Source: Diaminobutyricibacter sp. McL0608 (lineage in GTDB: Bacteria; Actinomycetota; Actinomycetes; Actinomycetales; Microbacteriaceae). Taken from it: 64,000 nt of DNA. Position 1 is the first letter of the stretch; every line of letters starts with the position of its first letter. The notes beneath the pieces were generated by a model. The model ran no database searches. It worked only from the letters and a program-made list of their open reading frames with translations, and was not told where the DNA came from. The stretch lies in assembly GCF_039613825.1 (NCBI RefSeq), contig NZ_CP154826.1, positions 1,302,001 to 1,366,000 on the forward strand, given 5' to 3'. Positions 8,374-17,888 of this stretch are shown here, piece after piece. Made by a program: the position numbers and the translations under genes.

Positions 8374-9849
8374 CTAGCTCGCGGGTGTCGCCGAGGCTGC
8401 TCCTCCGCTGCGACGACGCGTGCGGTTACGGCGACGCGGTGAGCTGTTGCCGTCGTGGTGCTGGGCGCCGCCGCCGTCGTGGGTCCCCGAGGCCGCGTGC
8501 TCCGTCGGTGCCTGGCTGCCGTCGTGCGACGGAGCGCCGGCAGCCGGGCGACCACCACGGGTGCGCGAACGCGATCGGTTCCGGCCGGCGCCGTCGTCGG
8601 TGCGCGTTCCCTGCGATTCGCGGGGCGGGCGCGACGACCCGGACGATTCGGTCTTGACCGCGGGCGTCGACTTCAGTCGGCCCTTGGCTCCGGCCGGGAT
8701 GTCCAGGTCGGAGTAGAGGTGCGGCGACGACGAGTACGTCTCGGTCGGCTCGGGCTGCCCGAACTCCAGGGCACGGTTGATCAATGCCCACTTGTGCAGG
8801 TCGTCCCAGTCGACGAAGGTCACGGCGATGCCGGTCTTGCCCGCGCGCCCGGTGCGTCCCGCGCGGTGCAGGTAGGTCTTCTCATCTTCGGGGATGGTGT
8901 GGTTGATGACATGGGTCACGTCGTCCACGTCGATTCCGCGCGCAGCGACGTCGGTGGCGATGAGGATGTCCTTCTTGCCGGCCTTGAAGGCGGCCATCGC
9001 CCGCTCGCGCTGCTCCTGGTTCAGATCACCGTGGACGGCGGCCGCGTTGAAGCCGCGGTCGCCGAGCTCTTCGACCAGCTTCGCGGCTGCGCGCTTGGTG
9101 CGGGTGAAGACGACCGTCTTGCCGCGACCCTCGGCCTGGAGGATGCGCGCGACCACTTCGTCCTTGTCGAGCGCGTGGGCGCGGTAGATGAGGTGCTTGA
9201 TGTTCGCCTGGATCTGGCCCTCGTCGGGGTCGGTGGCGCGGATGTGGATGGGTCGCGTCATGAAACGGCGGGCGAGGGCGACGATCGGCCCCGGCATCGT
9301 CGCTGAGAACAGCATGGTGTGGCGGGTGGCCGGCGTCTGGGCGAACAGCTTCTCGATGTCGGCGAGGAAGCCGAGGTCGAGCATCTTGTCGGCCTCGTCC
9401 AGTACCATCTCGCGCACGTTGCCGAGGTTGAGCAGGCGTTGGCTTGCAAGGTCGAGAAGGCGGCCGGGCGTGCCGACGACGATCTGCGCACCGGCCTTGA
9501 GCTGCTCGATCTGGCCCTCGTAGGCCTTGCCGCCGTAGATCGCCACGACCTGGGTCGAGCGGTTCTCCGCCGCCTGCGACAGGTCTTCGAAGACCTGGAC
9601 GCAGAGCTCGCGGGTGGGGACGACGACGAGAGCCTGGACGCCGGGTGTCGGCTCGAGCCCGAGGCGCTGGATGATCGGGAGGCCGAATCCGAATGTCTTG
9701 CCGGTGCCTGTCTTGGCCTGGCCGATGATGTCCTGCCCGTCCAGGGCGAGGGGGATGGTCTGGGCCTGGATGGGGAACGGTTCGATGATCCCCTTCGCTG
9801 CCAGTGCGTCGACCATGTCCTGGTCGATGTTGAGATCGGAGAAAGTCAC
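8374..9849 (-). CDS. DEAD-box ATP-dependent RNA helicase
   Basis: About 491 residues from a GTG at 9849; the frame continues to an ATG at 9933, but the family begins at VTFSDLNIDQDMVDAL. No strong ribosome site marks either start. Helicase motifs in order: Q motif (FPIQAQTIPLAL), AKTGTGKT, PTRELCVQV, TPGRLLDL, DEADKMLDLGF, SAT, ATDVAARGIDV and HRAGRTGRAG. The last 110 residues are Arg/Ser/Gly/His-rich and disordered, as in RhlE-like proteins that bind RNA nonspecifically. The likely role is RNA unwinding in ribosome assembly or cold adaptation. I recall RhlE in the same neighbourhood in M. tuberculosis. Confidence 0.9.
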   Translation of the reverse strand: MTFSDLNIDQDMVDALAAKGIIEPFPIQAQTIPLALDGQDIIGQAKTGTGKTFGFGLPIIQRLGLEPTPGVQALVVVPTRELCVQVFEDLSQAAENRSTQVVAIYGGKAYEGQIEQLKAGAQIVVGTPGRLLDLASQRLLNLGNVREMVLDEADKMLDLGFLADIEKLFAQTPATRHTMLFSATMPGPIVALARRFMTRPIHIRATDPDEGQIQANIKHLIYRAHALDKDEVVARILQAEGRGKTVVFTRTKRAAAKLVEELGDRGFNAAAVHGDLNQEQRERAMAAFKAGKKDILIATDVAARGIDVDDVTHVINHTIPEDEKTYLHRAGRTGRAGKTGIAVTFVDWDDLHKWALINRALEFGQPEPTETYSSSPHLYSDLDIPAGAKGRLKSTPAVKTESSGSSRPPRESQGTRTDDGAGRNRSRSRTRGGRPAAGAPSHDGSQAPTEHAASGTHDGGGAQHHDGNSSPRRRNRTRRRSGGAASATPAS

Positions 9850-10015
9850 GAAATGATGCCTGTCGGTTAGGTCACGAAGGTCTACGCCGTCTTCTTCACA
9901 GGCGTAGGGCCGTCGATCCCATGCCGACGGCACTCACAGCCTACTTGATGCTCCTGAACAGACGGCGATAAGGGGACGCATCCCGGCGGCCGGAAGAACG
10001 CGCATCCGCCCTCGC

Positions 10016-10021
10016 TACACT
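10016..10021 (+). promoter_or_regulatory. -10 element of a probably leaderless promoter
   Basis: TACACT ends 7 bases before the GTG at 10029 and no ribosome-binding site is present, so transcription and translation probably start together. Confidence 0.45.
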
Positions 10022-10028
10022 TGCGTAC

Positions 10029-10745
10029 GTGTCAACCTGGTACTCGCGCCGCCGTCCATTGGTCGAGCTTCCTCGTCTCAAGCCGCGGCCGGAGAAGCCG
10101 CCCGCGACGCGTGTGGACCTGCACGAGATCGCACCGGAGCTCCTGCCTTTTCTGGGCCAGGCCGCCTACCTGCAGCTCGAGGCGTTCCAGACCCTTTCGC
10201 GCGTGGTGGGCGAGGTACCGGATCTCGAAGCCAAGGAGAGCATCGGCAAGGCGGCGGGTTTCGCGCTGGCGAAGCACCAGGGCCTGGTCGCCGAGATCCG
10301 GCGACGCGGCGACGACCCCTCCTACGCGATGCAGCCGTTCGCCGATGCGATCGACGGGTTCAGCGTGATCACGACCGGGGCCGACTGGCAGGAGACCCTG
10401 CTCGGCGCGCACCTGACGGCCGGGCTCCTGGACGACTTCTTCATCCGCCTGTCCGCCGGCCTGCCCGGCGACTTCGGGCCGAGGGCCGCCCAGCTGCTGG
10501 GCCTCGACTCCGGACAGGACCAGGTCGTGCGGATTCTGCGGGCCGAGATCGCGGCCGACCCACGGCTCGCATCACGGCTGGCGATGTGGGGGAGGCGGCT
10601 CGTCGGAGACACGCTTCTGGTCGCGCGATCGGCCCTCCACCTGTCGGGCAACGCGCGCACCGACGACGAGCAGACCGAGCCCATCTTCACCGAACTGATC
10701 GCCGCGCACACCCGGCGGATGGATGCGCTGGGACTCACGGCCTGA
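10029..10745 (+). CDS. Ferritin-like fold protein (actinobacterial, tRNA hydroxylase-like)
   Basis: 238 residues from a GTG. The sequence is nearly all alpha-helical. Segments such as PELLPFLGQAAYLQLEAFQTLSR, a central LLGAHLTAGLLDDFF and the final LHLSGNARTDDEQTEPIFTELIAAHTRRM match the ferritin-like protein that actinobacteria carry next to the RhlE-like helicase and DUF3107. Annotation pipelines sometimes call it MiaE-like (tRNA 2-methylthio-isopentenyladenosine hydroxylase). A clear pair of ExxH di-iron motifs is not obvious, so enzyme activity is unsure. Divergent from the helicase. Confidence 0.65.
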   Translation: MSTWYSRRRPLVELPRLKPRPEKPPATRVDLHEIAPELLPFLGQAAYLQLEAFQTLSRVVGEVPDLEAKESIGKAAGFALAKHQGLVAEIRRRGDDPSYAMQPFADAIDGFSVITTGADWQETLLGAHLTAGLLDDFFIRLSAGLPGDFGPRAAQLLGLDSGQDQVVRILRAEIAADPRLASRLAMWGRRLVGDTLLVARSALHLSGNARTDDEQTEPIFTELIAAHTRRMDALGLTA

Positions 10746-10795
10746 CCGGCTCCCCGCCGGAGCGGCTGGAAGTCGGAGCGGCACGTGTCCGCTGC

Positions 10796-11104
10796 TCACC
10801 GAGCAGGGACCGGTGAGGCCTTCGACAGCGTCGCGAGCAGGTTCGCGTCGTGCGTCGTGCGCACGCGTCCGATGATGAGGTCGGTGGCGACGACGATTGC
10901 CGCCGTGCCGACGAGCGTGATGACCCAGATCCAGCCGGCGTCCCACGCGAGACCCGCCCAGGTGAGTCCGACCCACAAAGCGGCCGAGACGATGACGCCG
11001 ATCGCCGGGATGAGCGCCGCGCCGTGCGTATGACGGTTCGGGAGAAGATACCGCCCCGCCAGACCGATGATCGCTCCGGCGAGCGTGATGAACAGCAGCT
11101 CCAT
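10796..11104 (-). CDS. Small membrane protein of unknown function
   Basis: 102 residues. Three hydrophobic segments are visible: about 1-20 (LLFITLAGAIIGLAGRYLL), 30-55 (AALIPAIGVIVSAALWVGL) and 58-80 (GWIWVITLVGTAAIVVATDL), followed by a basic, probably cytoplasmic tail. No known motif. It lies 14 bases downstream of the DUF3107 gene on the same strand, so they may be cotranscribed. I do not recognise the family beyond its being a small actinobacterial membrane protein. Confidence 0.7.
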   Translation of the reverse strand: MELLFITLAGAIIGLAGRYLLPNRHTHGAALIPAIGVIVSAALWVGLTWAGLAWDAGWIWVITLVGTAAIVVATDLIIGRVRTTHDANLLATLSKASPVPAR

Positions 11105-11118
11105 CGCTACGCTCCGCC

Positions 11119-11343
11119 TCAGCCCACGAATCCGATACGGCGCGACTCTTCGGTGCCGACCTCGACATAGGCGATGCCCGTCGTCGGAATCAGGTAGACC
11201 TTGCCCTTGTCGTCGGTGAGCCGCAGGAAGCCGGTGCCGCTGGTCAGCGCAGCCGAGACCTGCTCTGCGATCTCGTCAGCGGTGTGCGTCGACTCGAAGC
11301 TGAGTTCGCGAGGAGCGTTGAGGATTCCGATGCGGATGTCCAC
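11119..11343 (-). CDS. DUF3107 protein
   Basis: 74 residues from a GTG at 11343 with AAAGG upstream. The sequence DIRIGILNAPRELSFES at the start and the end TTGIAYVEVGTEESRRIGFVG match DUF3107, a family restricted to actinobacteria whose M. tuberculosis member is Rv3208A, from memory. The function is unknown. It is divergent from adnA with about 108 bases between the starts. Confidence 0.9.
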   Translation of the reverse strand: MDIRIGILNAPRELSFESTHTADEIAEQVSAALTSGTGFLRLTDDKGKVYLIPTTGIAYVEVGTEESRRIGFVG

Positions 11344-11438
11344 GTGTGGTGCCTTTCGAATCTGACCGGCGGATGTGAGTTCAGACTACGACACTCGGCC
11401 TACGGCGCTGCGTCACGTTCTCTGTCGGCGGACGCCGG

Positions 11439-11444
11439 TACCGT
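11439..11444 (+). promoter_or_regulatory. -10 element of a probably leaderless promoter
   Basis: TACCGT ends 7 bases before the ATG of adnA at 11452; no Shine-Dalgarno sequence precedes the start. The hexamer matches TAnnnT only. Confidence 0.35.
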
Positions 11445-11451
11445 TCTTGAC

Positions 11452-14400
11452 ATGGCGACACGAGGTTTCCGATCCCTTGCCCCACTGGGCACCGGCACCG
11501 GCGATCTTCGGCTCGACGATTCGCAGGCCGCCGTGCTCGCCCTCGGCGACGGCGAGTCGGCCGCCGTGCTGGGCGCCCCGGGAACGGGAAAGACCTCCAC
11601 GCTCGTCGAGGCGCTGGCCGACCGCATCCTGGAACGCGGGTACGCGCCGGGCGAGGTGCTCGCCCTCACGGCATCGCGCACCTCCGCGACCCGGCTTCGC
11701 GATCGCATCGCCCTCCGGCTCGATGTGCCCACGAACGGCCCCCTCGCGCGCACGGCGACCTCGCTCGCGTTCCAGCTCGTCGGGAACCGTGCGAGGGCCG
11801 CCGCCGTCGAGCCGCCGCGACTGCTCACGGGCGGCGAGCAGGACCAGATCATCGCCGAGCTCCTCGCCGGGCACGTCGAAGACGGAGCAGGCCCGGCGTG
11901 GCCCGAACCACTGGTCGACGACGTCCGCGCCCTCCGCGGTTTCCGCACCGAGCTCCGCGAACTCATGGCACGCTGCGTCGAGCACGGCGTGAGCCCGGAG
12001 CAGCTCAGGCGGCTGGGGGGCGCGACCGGCCGCGACGAGTGGAGGGCCGCCGCGGATTTCATCGTCGAATACCAGCGCGTCGTCGACAGCTATCGCGGTA
12101 ACTTCGTCGACTCGGCCGAGCTCCTCGCGGAGGCGGTCTCCGTCGTCGCCGCCGGCGGCGCGCTCGAGACGCTTCGGCTGATCTTCGTCGACGACCTCCA
12201 GGAGGCGACCGTCGCCACCCTCTCACTCCTGCGGGCCTTCGCCGCCCGTGGCGTCGACATCGTGGCGTTCGGCGACCCCGATGTCGCGTCGACCACGTTC
12301 CGAGGTGCCGAACCGTCCGCGATCGGGCGCCTGGAGGCGACGCTCGGCGTCCCGGTCGCCCGCCTCGTGCTCACCACGGCGCACCGTCAGCCACCGGCCC
12401 TGCGCGAACTGACGACGCGCGTAACGGAGCGCATCGGCACGGCGGCGGCCGGCATCCAGCGGCTGGCCGGGCCCGGGCGGCCGGAATCCGTGAAGCCCGC
12501 GATCGTCAGAATCGAGGCACCGTCCGCTCCTGCAGAGGCCGCTCGCCTCGCGCGACGTCTGCGCGAGCACCACCTGTTCGACGGCGTGCCGTGGAACGAG
12601 ATGGCCGTCGTGGTGCGCTCCGGCGCTCTCGTCCCGGGGCTGGCGCGCGCGCTCGCGGTCGCCGAGGTGCCCACGCGAACGTCGGTCGCAGGGCGCGCGC
12701 TGCGCGACGAATTCGCCGCGAGGCAGCTCCTCACCCAGGTCGGCGTCGAGCTGGGCTCGATCGAGCTGACGGCGCCTGTCGCCACAGAACTCCTGCTCGG
12801 GCCCTTCGGAGGCCTCGACGGTGTGAGTCTGCGCCGGCTGCGACTGGCCCTGCGGCAGGAGGAGCTCGCGGGCGATGGCAACCGGCCCGGCGACGAACTC
12901 CTGGTCGAGGCGCTGGATGCTCCTGGACGCTTCGCCACCATCGATTCGGCACCGGCGCGAAGGGCGACCAGACTGGCGGAGACTCTCGCCGCCGGACGAT
13001 CCCGAGCCGGAGACGGCGCCACGATCGAAGAGCTGCTCTGGCACGCCTGGGAGCGGAGCGGGCTCGCGCGGCGCTGGCTCGAGCAGTCGGAGCGCGCCGG
13101 GATCGTGGCCGACGAGGCGAACCGGCATCTCGACGGGGTCGTCGCGCTCTTCACGGCAGCACGGCGCTTCGTCGAGCGCTACCCGGAGAGCCCGGCCTCG
13201 GTCTTCGTCGAGGAACTGCTCGGGGCCGAGGTGCCCGAGGACACGCTGGCCGCGCAGACCAGTGCCGACGCGGTCCTCGTCGGAACCCCGAGCGCCACGA
13301 TCGGAGCGGAATACGAGGTCGTGGCGATCGCCGGCCTTCAGGAGAGCGTCTGGCCGAACCTGCGGTTGCGCGGGTCGCTGCTCCACCCGCAGAAACTCGC
13401 CGACGCGGTTGCCGGGATCGAGTCGACGACGGTCGACGAACGAGCCCAGGTGATGGGGGACGAGCTGCGGATGTTCGCGCTCGCGGTGTCGCGTGCGCGC
13501 CGCCAGGTCATCCTCACGGCCACTGCGAACGACGAGGAGCAGCCGTCGCCTCTCCTCCGGCTCGCAGGCGAGCTGGCTGAAGACGACGACGACGATGCGA
13601 CACATCCGCTCTCTCTCCGCGGTATGGTCGGCAGGCTCCGTCGCCGCGCCGTCACCAGCGGCTCGCCGGATGCCGTCGACGCGCTCGCGCGGCTTGCGGC
13701 TGCGGATGTTCCCGGCGCCGATCCGAGCGACTGGTACGGGCTGCGCGAGCCGTCGACGGAGGAACCCCTGGTCGACCTCTCAGACCCCGAGGCGCACGTG
13801 CGCGTCTCGCCGTCGAGGCTCGAGACGTTCGAGAAGTCGCCGCTGGCCTGGTTCGTGGACGCGATGGCGTCATCGCCGAGCGGTCTGGCCGCCGGCATCG
13901 GAACCGTGGTGCACGCGGTCATGGAACAGGTGACCACCGACGGTTCCGATGATGTGAGCGTCCAGCACATCTGGGCCGGCATCGAGGCGCGGTGGTCGGA
14001 GCTGCAGTTCGAGTCCCCGTGGCTCGAAGAGAAGGAGAAGCGGCGAACGCGCCGGCTCGCGGACGGACTCGCCGACTACCTGCGTGACTTCGACCGGGGA
14101 GGTGGGACACTGCTCGGATCCGAGGGCTCGTTCGAGCTTCCCGTCGGTCGCGCCATCGTCAGCGGAACCATCGACCGCATCGAGCGGACACCCGACGGGA
14201 CCATTGTCATCGTCGACCTGAAGACCGGCAAGAACGTTCCGAGCGCTGCGAAGGTCGCCGAACACGCCCAGCTCGGCGCGTATCAGCTCGCACAGGAGGA
14301 GGGCGTCCTCGACGTGGCAGCGGGGCTGCCGTCCGGCGGCGCCAAGCTCGTCTACGTGGCGACCGGAGTGCGCGGCAGCAATTACCGTGAGGCCGTCCAG

Positions 14401-14565
14401 GGCCCGCCCGACGCACAGGCGCTCGACCGGCTGCGGGAGCGGGTCGCGGCAGCGGCCGACGGCATGGCGGCGAACACATTCCTCGGGGTGGTCAATCTCG
14501 ACGAACGCGACCCGCACGCGCGCTTCGAGTACCGCATCCACCTCGTGCCGGCGGTGAGCGCGTGA
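11452..14565 (+). CDS. adnA: AdnA-like subunit of the AdnAB helicase-nuclease
   Basis: 1037 residues from the ATG at 11452; the frame is open to 11284, but that part lies over the DUF3107 gene. UvrD-type helicase motifs: GAPGTGKTST (about 41-49), LTASRTSATRLRDRI, FVDDLQE, AFGDPD, TTAHRQP, then AIAGLQESVWPNL and ALAVSRARRQV. The C-terminal PD-(D/E)XK nuclease domain shows GTVVHAVMEQ, SGTIDRI, VDLKTGK (near 921) and QLGAYQL. AdnAB resects double-strand breaks for homologous recombination in actinobacteria. The Walker B position reads FVDDLQ rather than DEYQ, which fits AdnA being the weaker motor of the pair. The next gene starts inside the stop codon (GTGA), so the subunits are made together. 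Confidence 0.9.
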   Translation: MATRGFRSLAPLGTGTGDLRLDDSQAAVLALGDGESAAVLGAPGTGKTSTLVEALADRILERGYAPGEVLALTASRTSATRLRDRIALRLDVPTNGPLARTATSLAFQLVGNRARAAAVEPPRLLTGGEQDQIIAELLAGHVEDGAGPAWPEPLVDDVRALRGFRTELRELMARCVEHGVSPEQLRRLGGATGRDEWRAAADFIVEYQRVVDSYRGNFVDSAELLAEAVSVVAAGGALETLRLIFVDDLQEATVATLSLLRAFAARGVDIVAFGDPDVASTTFRGAEPSAIGRLEATLGVPVARLVLTTAHRQPPALRELTTRVTERIGTAAAGIQRLAGPGRPESVKPAIVRIEAPSAPAEAARLARRLREHHLFDGVPWNEMAVVVRSGALVPGLARALAVAEVPTRTSVAGRALRDEFAARQLLTQVGVELGSIELTAPVATELLLGPFGGLDGVSLRRLRLALRQEELAGDGNRPGDELLVEALDAPGRFATIDSAPARRATRLAETLAAGRSRAGDGATIEELLWHAWERSGLARRWLEQSERAGIVADEANRHLDGVVALFTAARRFVERYPESPASVFVEELLGAEVPEDTLAAQTSADAVLVGTPSATIGAEYEVVAIAGLQESVWPNLRLRGSLLHPQKLADAVAGIESTTVDERAQVMGDELRMFALAVSRARRQVILTATANDEEQPSPLLRLAGELAEDDDDDATHPLSLRGMVGRLRRRAVTSGSPDAVDALARLAAADVPGADPSDWYGLREPSTEEPLVDLSDPEAHVRVSPSRLETFEKSPLAWFVDAMASSPSGLAAGIGTVVHAVMEQVTTDGSDDVSVQHIWAGIEARWSELQFESPWLEEKEKRRTRRLADGLADYLRDFDRGGGTLLGSEGSFELPVGRAIVSGTIDRIERTPDGTIVIVDLKTGKNVPSAAKVAEHAQLGAYQLAQEEGVLDVAAGLPSGGAKLVYVATGVRGSNYREAVQGPPDAQALDRLRERVAAAADGMAANTFLGVVNLDERDPHARFEYRIHLVPAVSA

Positions 14566-17500
14566 CCGAGGAGAACTTCGACGGGCTGCTCGAGTGGGAG
14601 GTCGACGATGCGCCGCTCGACCTCGTGGAGCGCGCGCTCGCCGAGGACGCCCGGTCACGCCGACGACTGAGTTCTGCCGAGATCGCAGAAGCGCTCGGCC
14701 TTCCCATCCCGACCCCGCAGCAGCAGGCTGTGATCGAGGCACCTCTCGCGCCCGCGATCGTCGTGGCAGGCGCCGGCAGCGGCAAGACAGAGACGATGGC
14801 CAACCGTGTCGTCTGGCTGCTCGCGAACGGCCACGTCAGGGTGCCCGAGATCCTTGGGCTCACGTTCACCCGCAAGGCGGCCGGTGAGCTGGCCCAGCGT
14901 ATCCGCCGGCGCATCGACCAGCTCGTCGCCTCAGGGCTGGTGGAGCTCGACGCGGACCCGTTCGAAGCACCCAACGTCGCCACCTACAACGCGTTCGCCA
15001 ATGCCATCTTCCGTGAGAACGCATTGCTCATCGGGCGCGAGCCGGAGTCGGCCGTGCTCAGCGAGGCGTCGGCGTGGCAGCTCGCACGCCGGCTCGTCGT
15101 CTCGAGCACCGATGAGCGGCTGGTCGAGCTCGAACGCAGCGTGGATGTCGTCACCAGCGCGGTGATCTCCCTGAGCCGTGCCCTCAGCGAGAACGTCGTC
15201 GAAGCAGGCGACGTCGAGTCGATGACGGCGAAGTTCGGTGCTGTCGCCGAGCTCCCGACCGGCAATGGGCGGGTCAAGGACATCTACGCGTCGGTCCGGG
15301 CGGCCATCGCGATGGTCGGATCGCTGCCGCCCCTCCTCGACCTCGCCGAGCGCTTCGCCGCTGAGAAGACGCGGCGGGGGTTCGTGGAGTACTCCGACCA
15401 GGTCGCGCTGGCCCTCCAGGTCTGCGATCGGCTTCCCTCGGTCATCGACGATTACCGGGAGCGCTACCGTGTGATCCTGCTCGACGAATACCAGGACACG
15501 TCGGTCGTGCAGACCCGGCTACTGTCGCAGCTCTTCGGCGGTCAGGCGGTGATGGCGGTCGGTGACCCGCACCAGTCGATCTACGGCTGGCGTGGCGCCA
15601 GCGCGGCCAACCTCGGGCGGTTCTCGCTCGACTTCACCGGCAACAGGCCGGGGATCGCCCGCGGAGGTGCGGCCGAGTACGCCCTCTCGACCTCGTGGCG
15701 CAATCCGACCCGTGTGCTCGATGCGGCCAACGTGCTCGTCGGCCCGCTGTCGGCGAGTTCGCCTGTGCACGTCCAGCGCCTCGAGGCCCGACCCGGCGCG
15801 GAGGCGGGGCGACTGGATGTGCGCTTCGAACAGACGGTCGCCGACGAAGCGGAGACGGTGGCGGAATGGCTCGCGGAGCGGATGACACGCCGTGACGACC
15901 ACGGACGGCCGCCCAGTGCCGCGATGCTCTGCCGGTCGCTCAAGAAGATCGACGTCTTCACGGGCGCCCTCGACCGCCGAGGCGTGCCCTACCACGTGCT
16001 CGGCCTCGGCGGCCTGCTCGAGCAACCGGTGGTCGCCGACCTGCTGAGCGCTATGCGGGTGATGCACGATCCGACGGCCGGCTCCGAGCTCATCCGGGTG
16101 CTTGCCGGTGCGCGATGGAGTATCGCGCCCAAAGACATCGCCGTGCTGCGCTCCGTCGCTTCGTGGCTCGCCGCCCGCGATCACCGCTTCCGTGAACTCG
16201 ACGCACCCGTTCGGGAGCGGCTCCGGCAGTCGGTCGCGGGCGAGGAGTCCGCGTCGCTCGTCGATGCCCTCGACTTCGTCGTCGAGGCGCCCGACTCCCA
16301 CTCGCAGCTGACGGGATTCAGTCCGGAAGGCCTGACCCGGATGCGCGAGGCGGGTCGCCAGCTCGCCTACCTGCGGTCGCGCGCGGGCCTCGACCTCCTC
16401 GACCTCGTCACCCTCGTGCAACAGGAACTGATGCTCGACATCGAGGTCGCCGCGAACGAGACGGCGCAGCTCGGGCAGGCGAGCCTCGACGCATTCGCCG
16501 AACAGGTCGCCTCCTACCTGGCCAGCGACGACCAGGCGACCCTGGGATCGTTCCTGGCCTGGCTAGCCGAAGCGGAGCAGCGCGACAATCTTGCGCCCAG
16601 AAGCGAGGAGCCTGAGCCGGGCACGGTGCAGATCCTGACGATCCACGGCTCCAAGGGGCTGGAGTGGGACATCGTGGCTGTGCCACGGATGGTCGACGGG
16701 GAGCTTCCCGGCCCTCCCCGCAGCAAGAAGGGCTGGCTGGAATTCGGCGCGCTGCCGTTCGAGTTCCGCGGCGACGCGAGCGAGCTGCCGGTGCTCGGCT
16801 GGCGTTCGGCGCAGACACAGAAGGACTTCGACGAGGCCCTCGCGGTCTTCGAGGCGGAGAACGCTGGTCGTCACGCCGCTGAACAACGCCGGCTGGCCTA
16901 CGTCGCTGTGACTCGCGCACGGGACGACCTGCTGCTCACCGGCTCGTACTGGTCGACACAGACGCGCCCCAGGGGACCCGGACTGTTCCTTCTCGAACTT
17001 CAGAGTGCCGGGCTCCTCGCCGACGACGCCTTCCCCGAGCTCGACGACGCCGACGAGAATCCGTACGCCCTCGCTACGAGGACTGTCTCCTGGCCCCTCG
17101 ACCCGCTCGGAACACGTCGCTCGCGTGTCGTCCAGGCTGCCGAGGCGGTTCGCGACGCACAGGCGACGGGTGGAGGCCGGGGCGGCGTCTACGCAGACGA
17201 CATCGACCTCCTGCTCGCCGAGCGGGCGAACCGGGCGGCGGGCGAACGTGTCGAGCTTCCTGCGCGCATCCCGGCGTCCCGCTTCAAGGACTACGTCACC
17301 GACCCGGTCGGCGTGGCCGCTGCGCTGAGGCGCCCGATGCCGGAGCGCCCGTACCGGCAGACACGACTCGGCACGCTCTTCCACGGGTGGGTGGAGCAGC
17401 GTTACGGCACCGTAGCGGGAACGTCGGACGTGATCGATGCCTCAGCGCTCGAACTCGACGACCCGGCGGGGGACGCCATCGGGGCCGAGCAGCTCGACGA

Positions 17501-17888
17501 ACTGCAGCGGACATTCGCGGCCAGCGCGTGGGCCGATCGACGCCCGGACGAAGTCGAGATCGAGATCCACGTGGTGCTGGCCGGCCAGGTGCTCGTGTGC
17601 AAGCTGGACGCGGTTTACCGGGCGGACGACGGGATCCACGACTACCAGATCGTCGACTGGAAGACCGGCAAAGCGCCACGCGATGCCGACGACCTCGAAC
17701 GCAAGCAGCTGCAGCTAGCGCTGTACAGGCTCGCCTTCGCACGCTGGAAGGGGATCGCACCGGAACGCATCGACGCAGTCTTCTACTTCGTCGCCGACGA
17801 CGCGGTGGTCAGGCCCGAACGACTCTATTCAGAGGACGAGCTGCGGTCGCTCTGGTCGTCGGTCACCGGTTTCATGCCACCGGCGTGA
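14562..17888 (+). CDS. adnB: AdnB-like subunit of the AdnAB helicase-nuclease
   Basis: 1108 residues from a GTG overlapping the adnA stop by 4 bases. It carries the complete helicase set: PTPQQQAVIEA, GAGSGKTETM, GLTFTRKAAGELAQR, LLDEYQDTS, AVGDPHQSIYGWRGA, LTIHGSKGLEWDIV and YVAVTRARDDL. The nuclease domain near the end has LFHGWVEQ, CKLDAVYR, VDWKTGK (near residue 1031) and QLALYRLAF, so the catalytic Asp and Lys are present. AdnB is the leading motor of the heterodimer in mycobacteria. The last 64 bases overlap, on the opposite strand, the end of the kinase-like gene. Confidence 0.92.
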   Translation: MTEENFDGLLEWEVDDAPLDLVERALAEDARSRRRLSSAEIAEALGLPIPTPQQQAVIEAPLAPAIVVAGAGSGKTETMANRVVWLLANGHVRVPEILGLTFTRKAAGELAQRIRRRIDQLVASGLVELDADPFEAPNVATYNAFANAIFRENALLIGREPESAVLSEASAWQLARRLVVSSTDERLVELERSVDVVTSAVISLSRALSENVVEAGDVESMTAKFGAVAELPTGNGRVKDIYASVRAAIAMVGSLPPLLDLAERFAAEKTRRGFVEYSDQVALALQVCDRLPSVIDDYRERYRVILLDEYQDTSVVQTRLLSQLFGGQAVMAVGDPHQSIYGWRGASAANLGRFSLDFTGNRPGIARGGAAEYALSTSWRNPTRVLDAANVLVGPLSASSPVHVQRLEARPGAEAGRLDVRFEQTVADEAETVAEWLAERMTRRDDHGRPPSAAMLCRSLKKIDVFTGALDRRGVPYHVLGLGGLLEQPVVADLLSAMRVMHDPTAGSELIRVLAGARWSIAPKDIAVLRSVASWLAARDHRFRELDAPVRERLRQSVAGEESASLVDALDFVVEAPDSHSQLTGFSPEGLTRMREAGRQLAYLRSRAGLDLLDLVTLVQQELMLDIEVAANETAQLGQASLDAFAEQVASYLASDDQATLGSFLAWLAEAEQRDNLAPRSEEPEPGTVQILTIHGSKGLEWDIVAVPRMVDGELPGPPRSKKGWLEFGALPFEFRGDASELPVLGWRSAQTQKDFDEALAVFEAENAGRHAAEQRRLAYVAVTRARDDLLLTGSYWSTQTRPRGPGLFLLELQSAGLLADDAFPELDDADENPYALATRTVSWPLDPLGTRRSRVVQAAEAVRDAQATGGGRGGVYADDIDLLLAERANRAAGERVELPARIPASRFKDYVTDPVGVAAALRRPMPERPYRQTRLGTLFHGWVEQRYGTVAGTSDVIDASALELDDPAGDAIGAEQLDELQRTFAASAWADRRPDEVEIEIHVVLAGQVLVCKLDAVYRADDGIHDYQIVDWKTGKAPRDADDLERKQLQLALYRLAFARWKGIAPERIDAVFYFVADDAVVRPERLYSEDELRSLWSSVTGFMPPA

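Noticed and set aside
12223-13605. 460-residue open frame antisense to adnA
   Set aside because: No domain, Arg-rich composition, and it lies wholly within a gene whose helicase motifs are certain.
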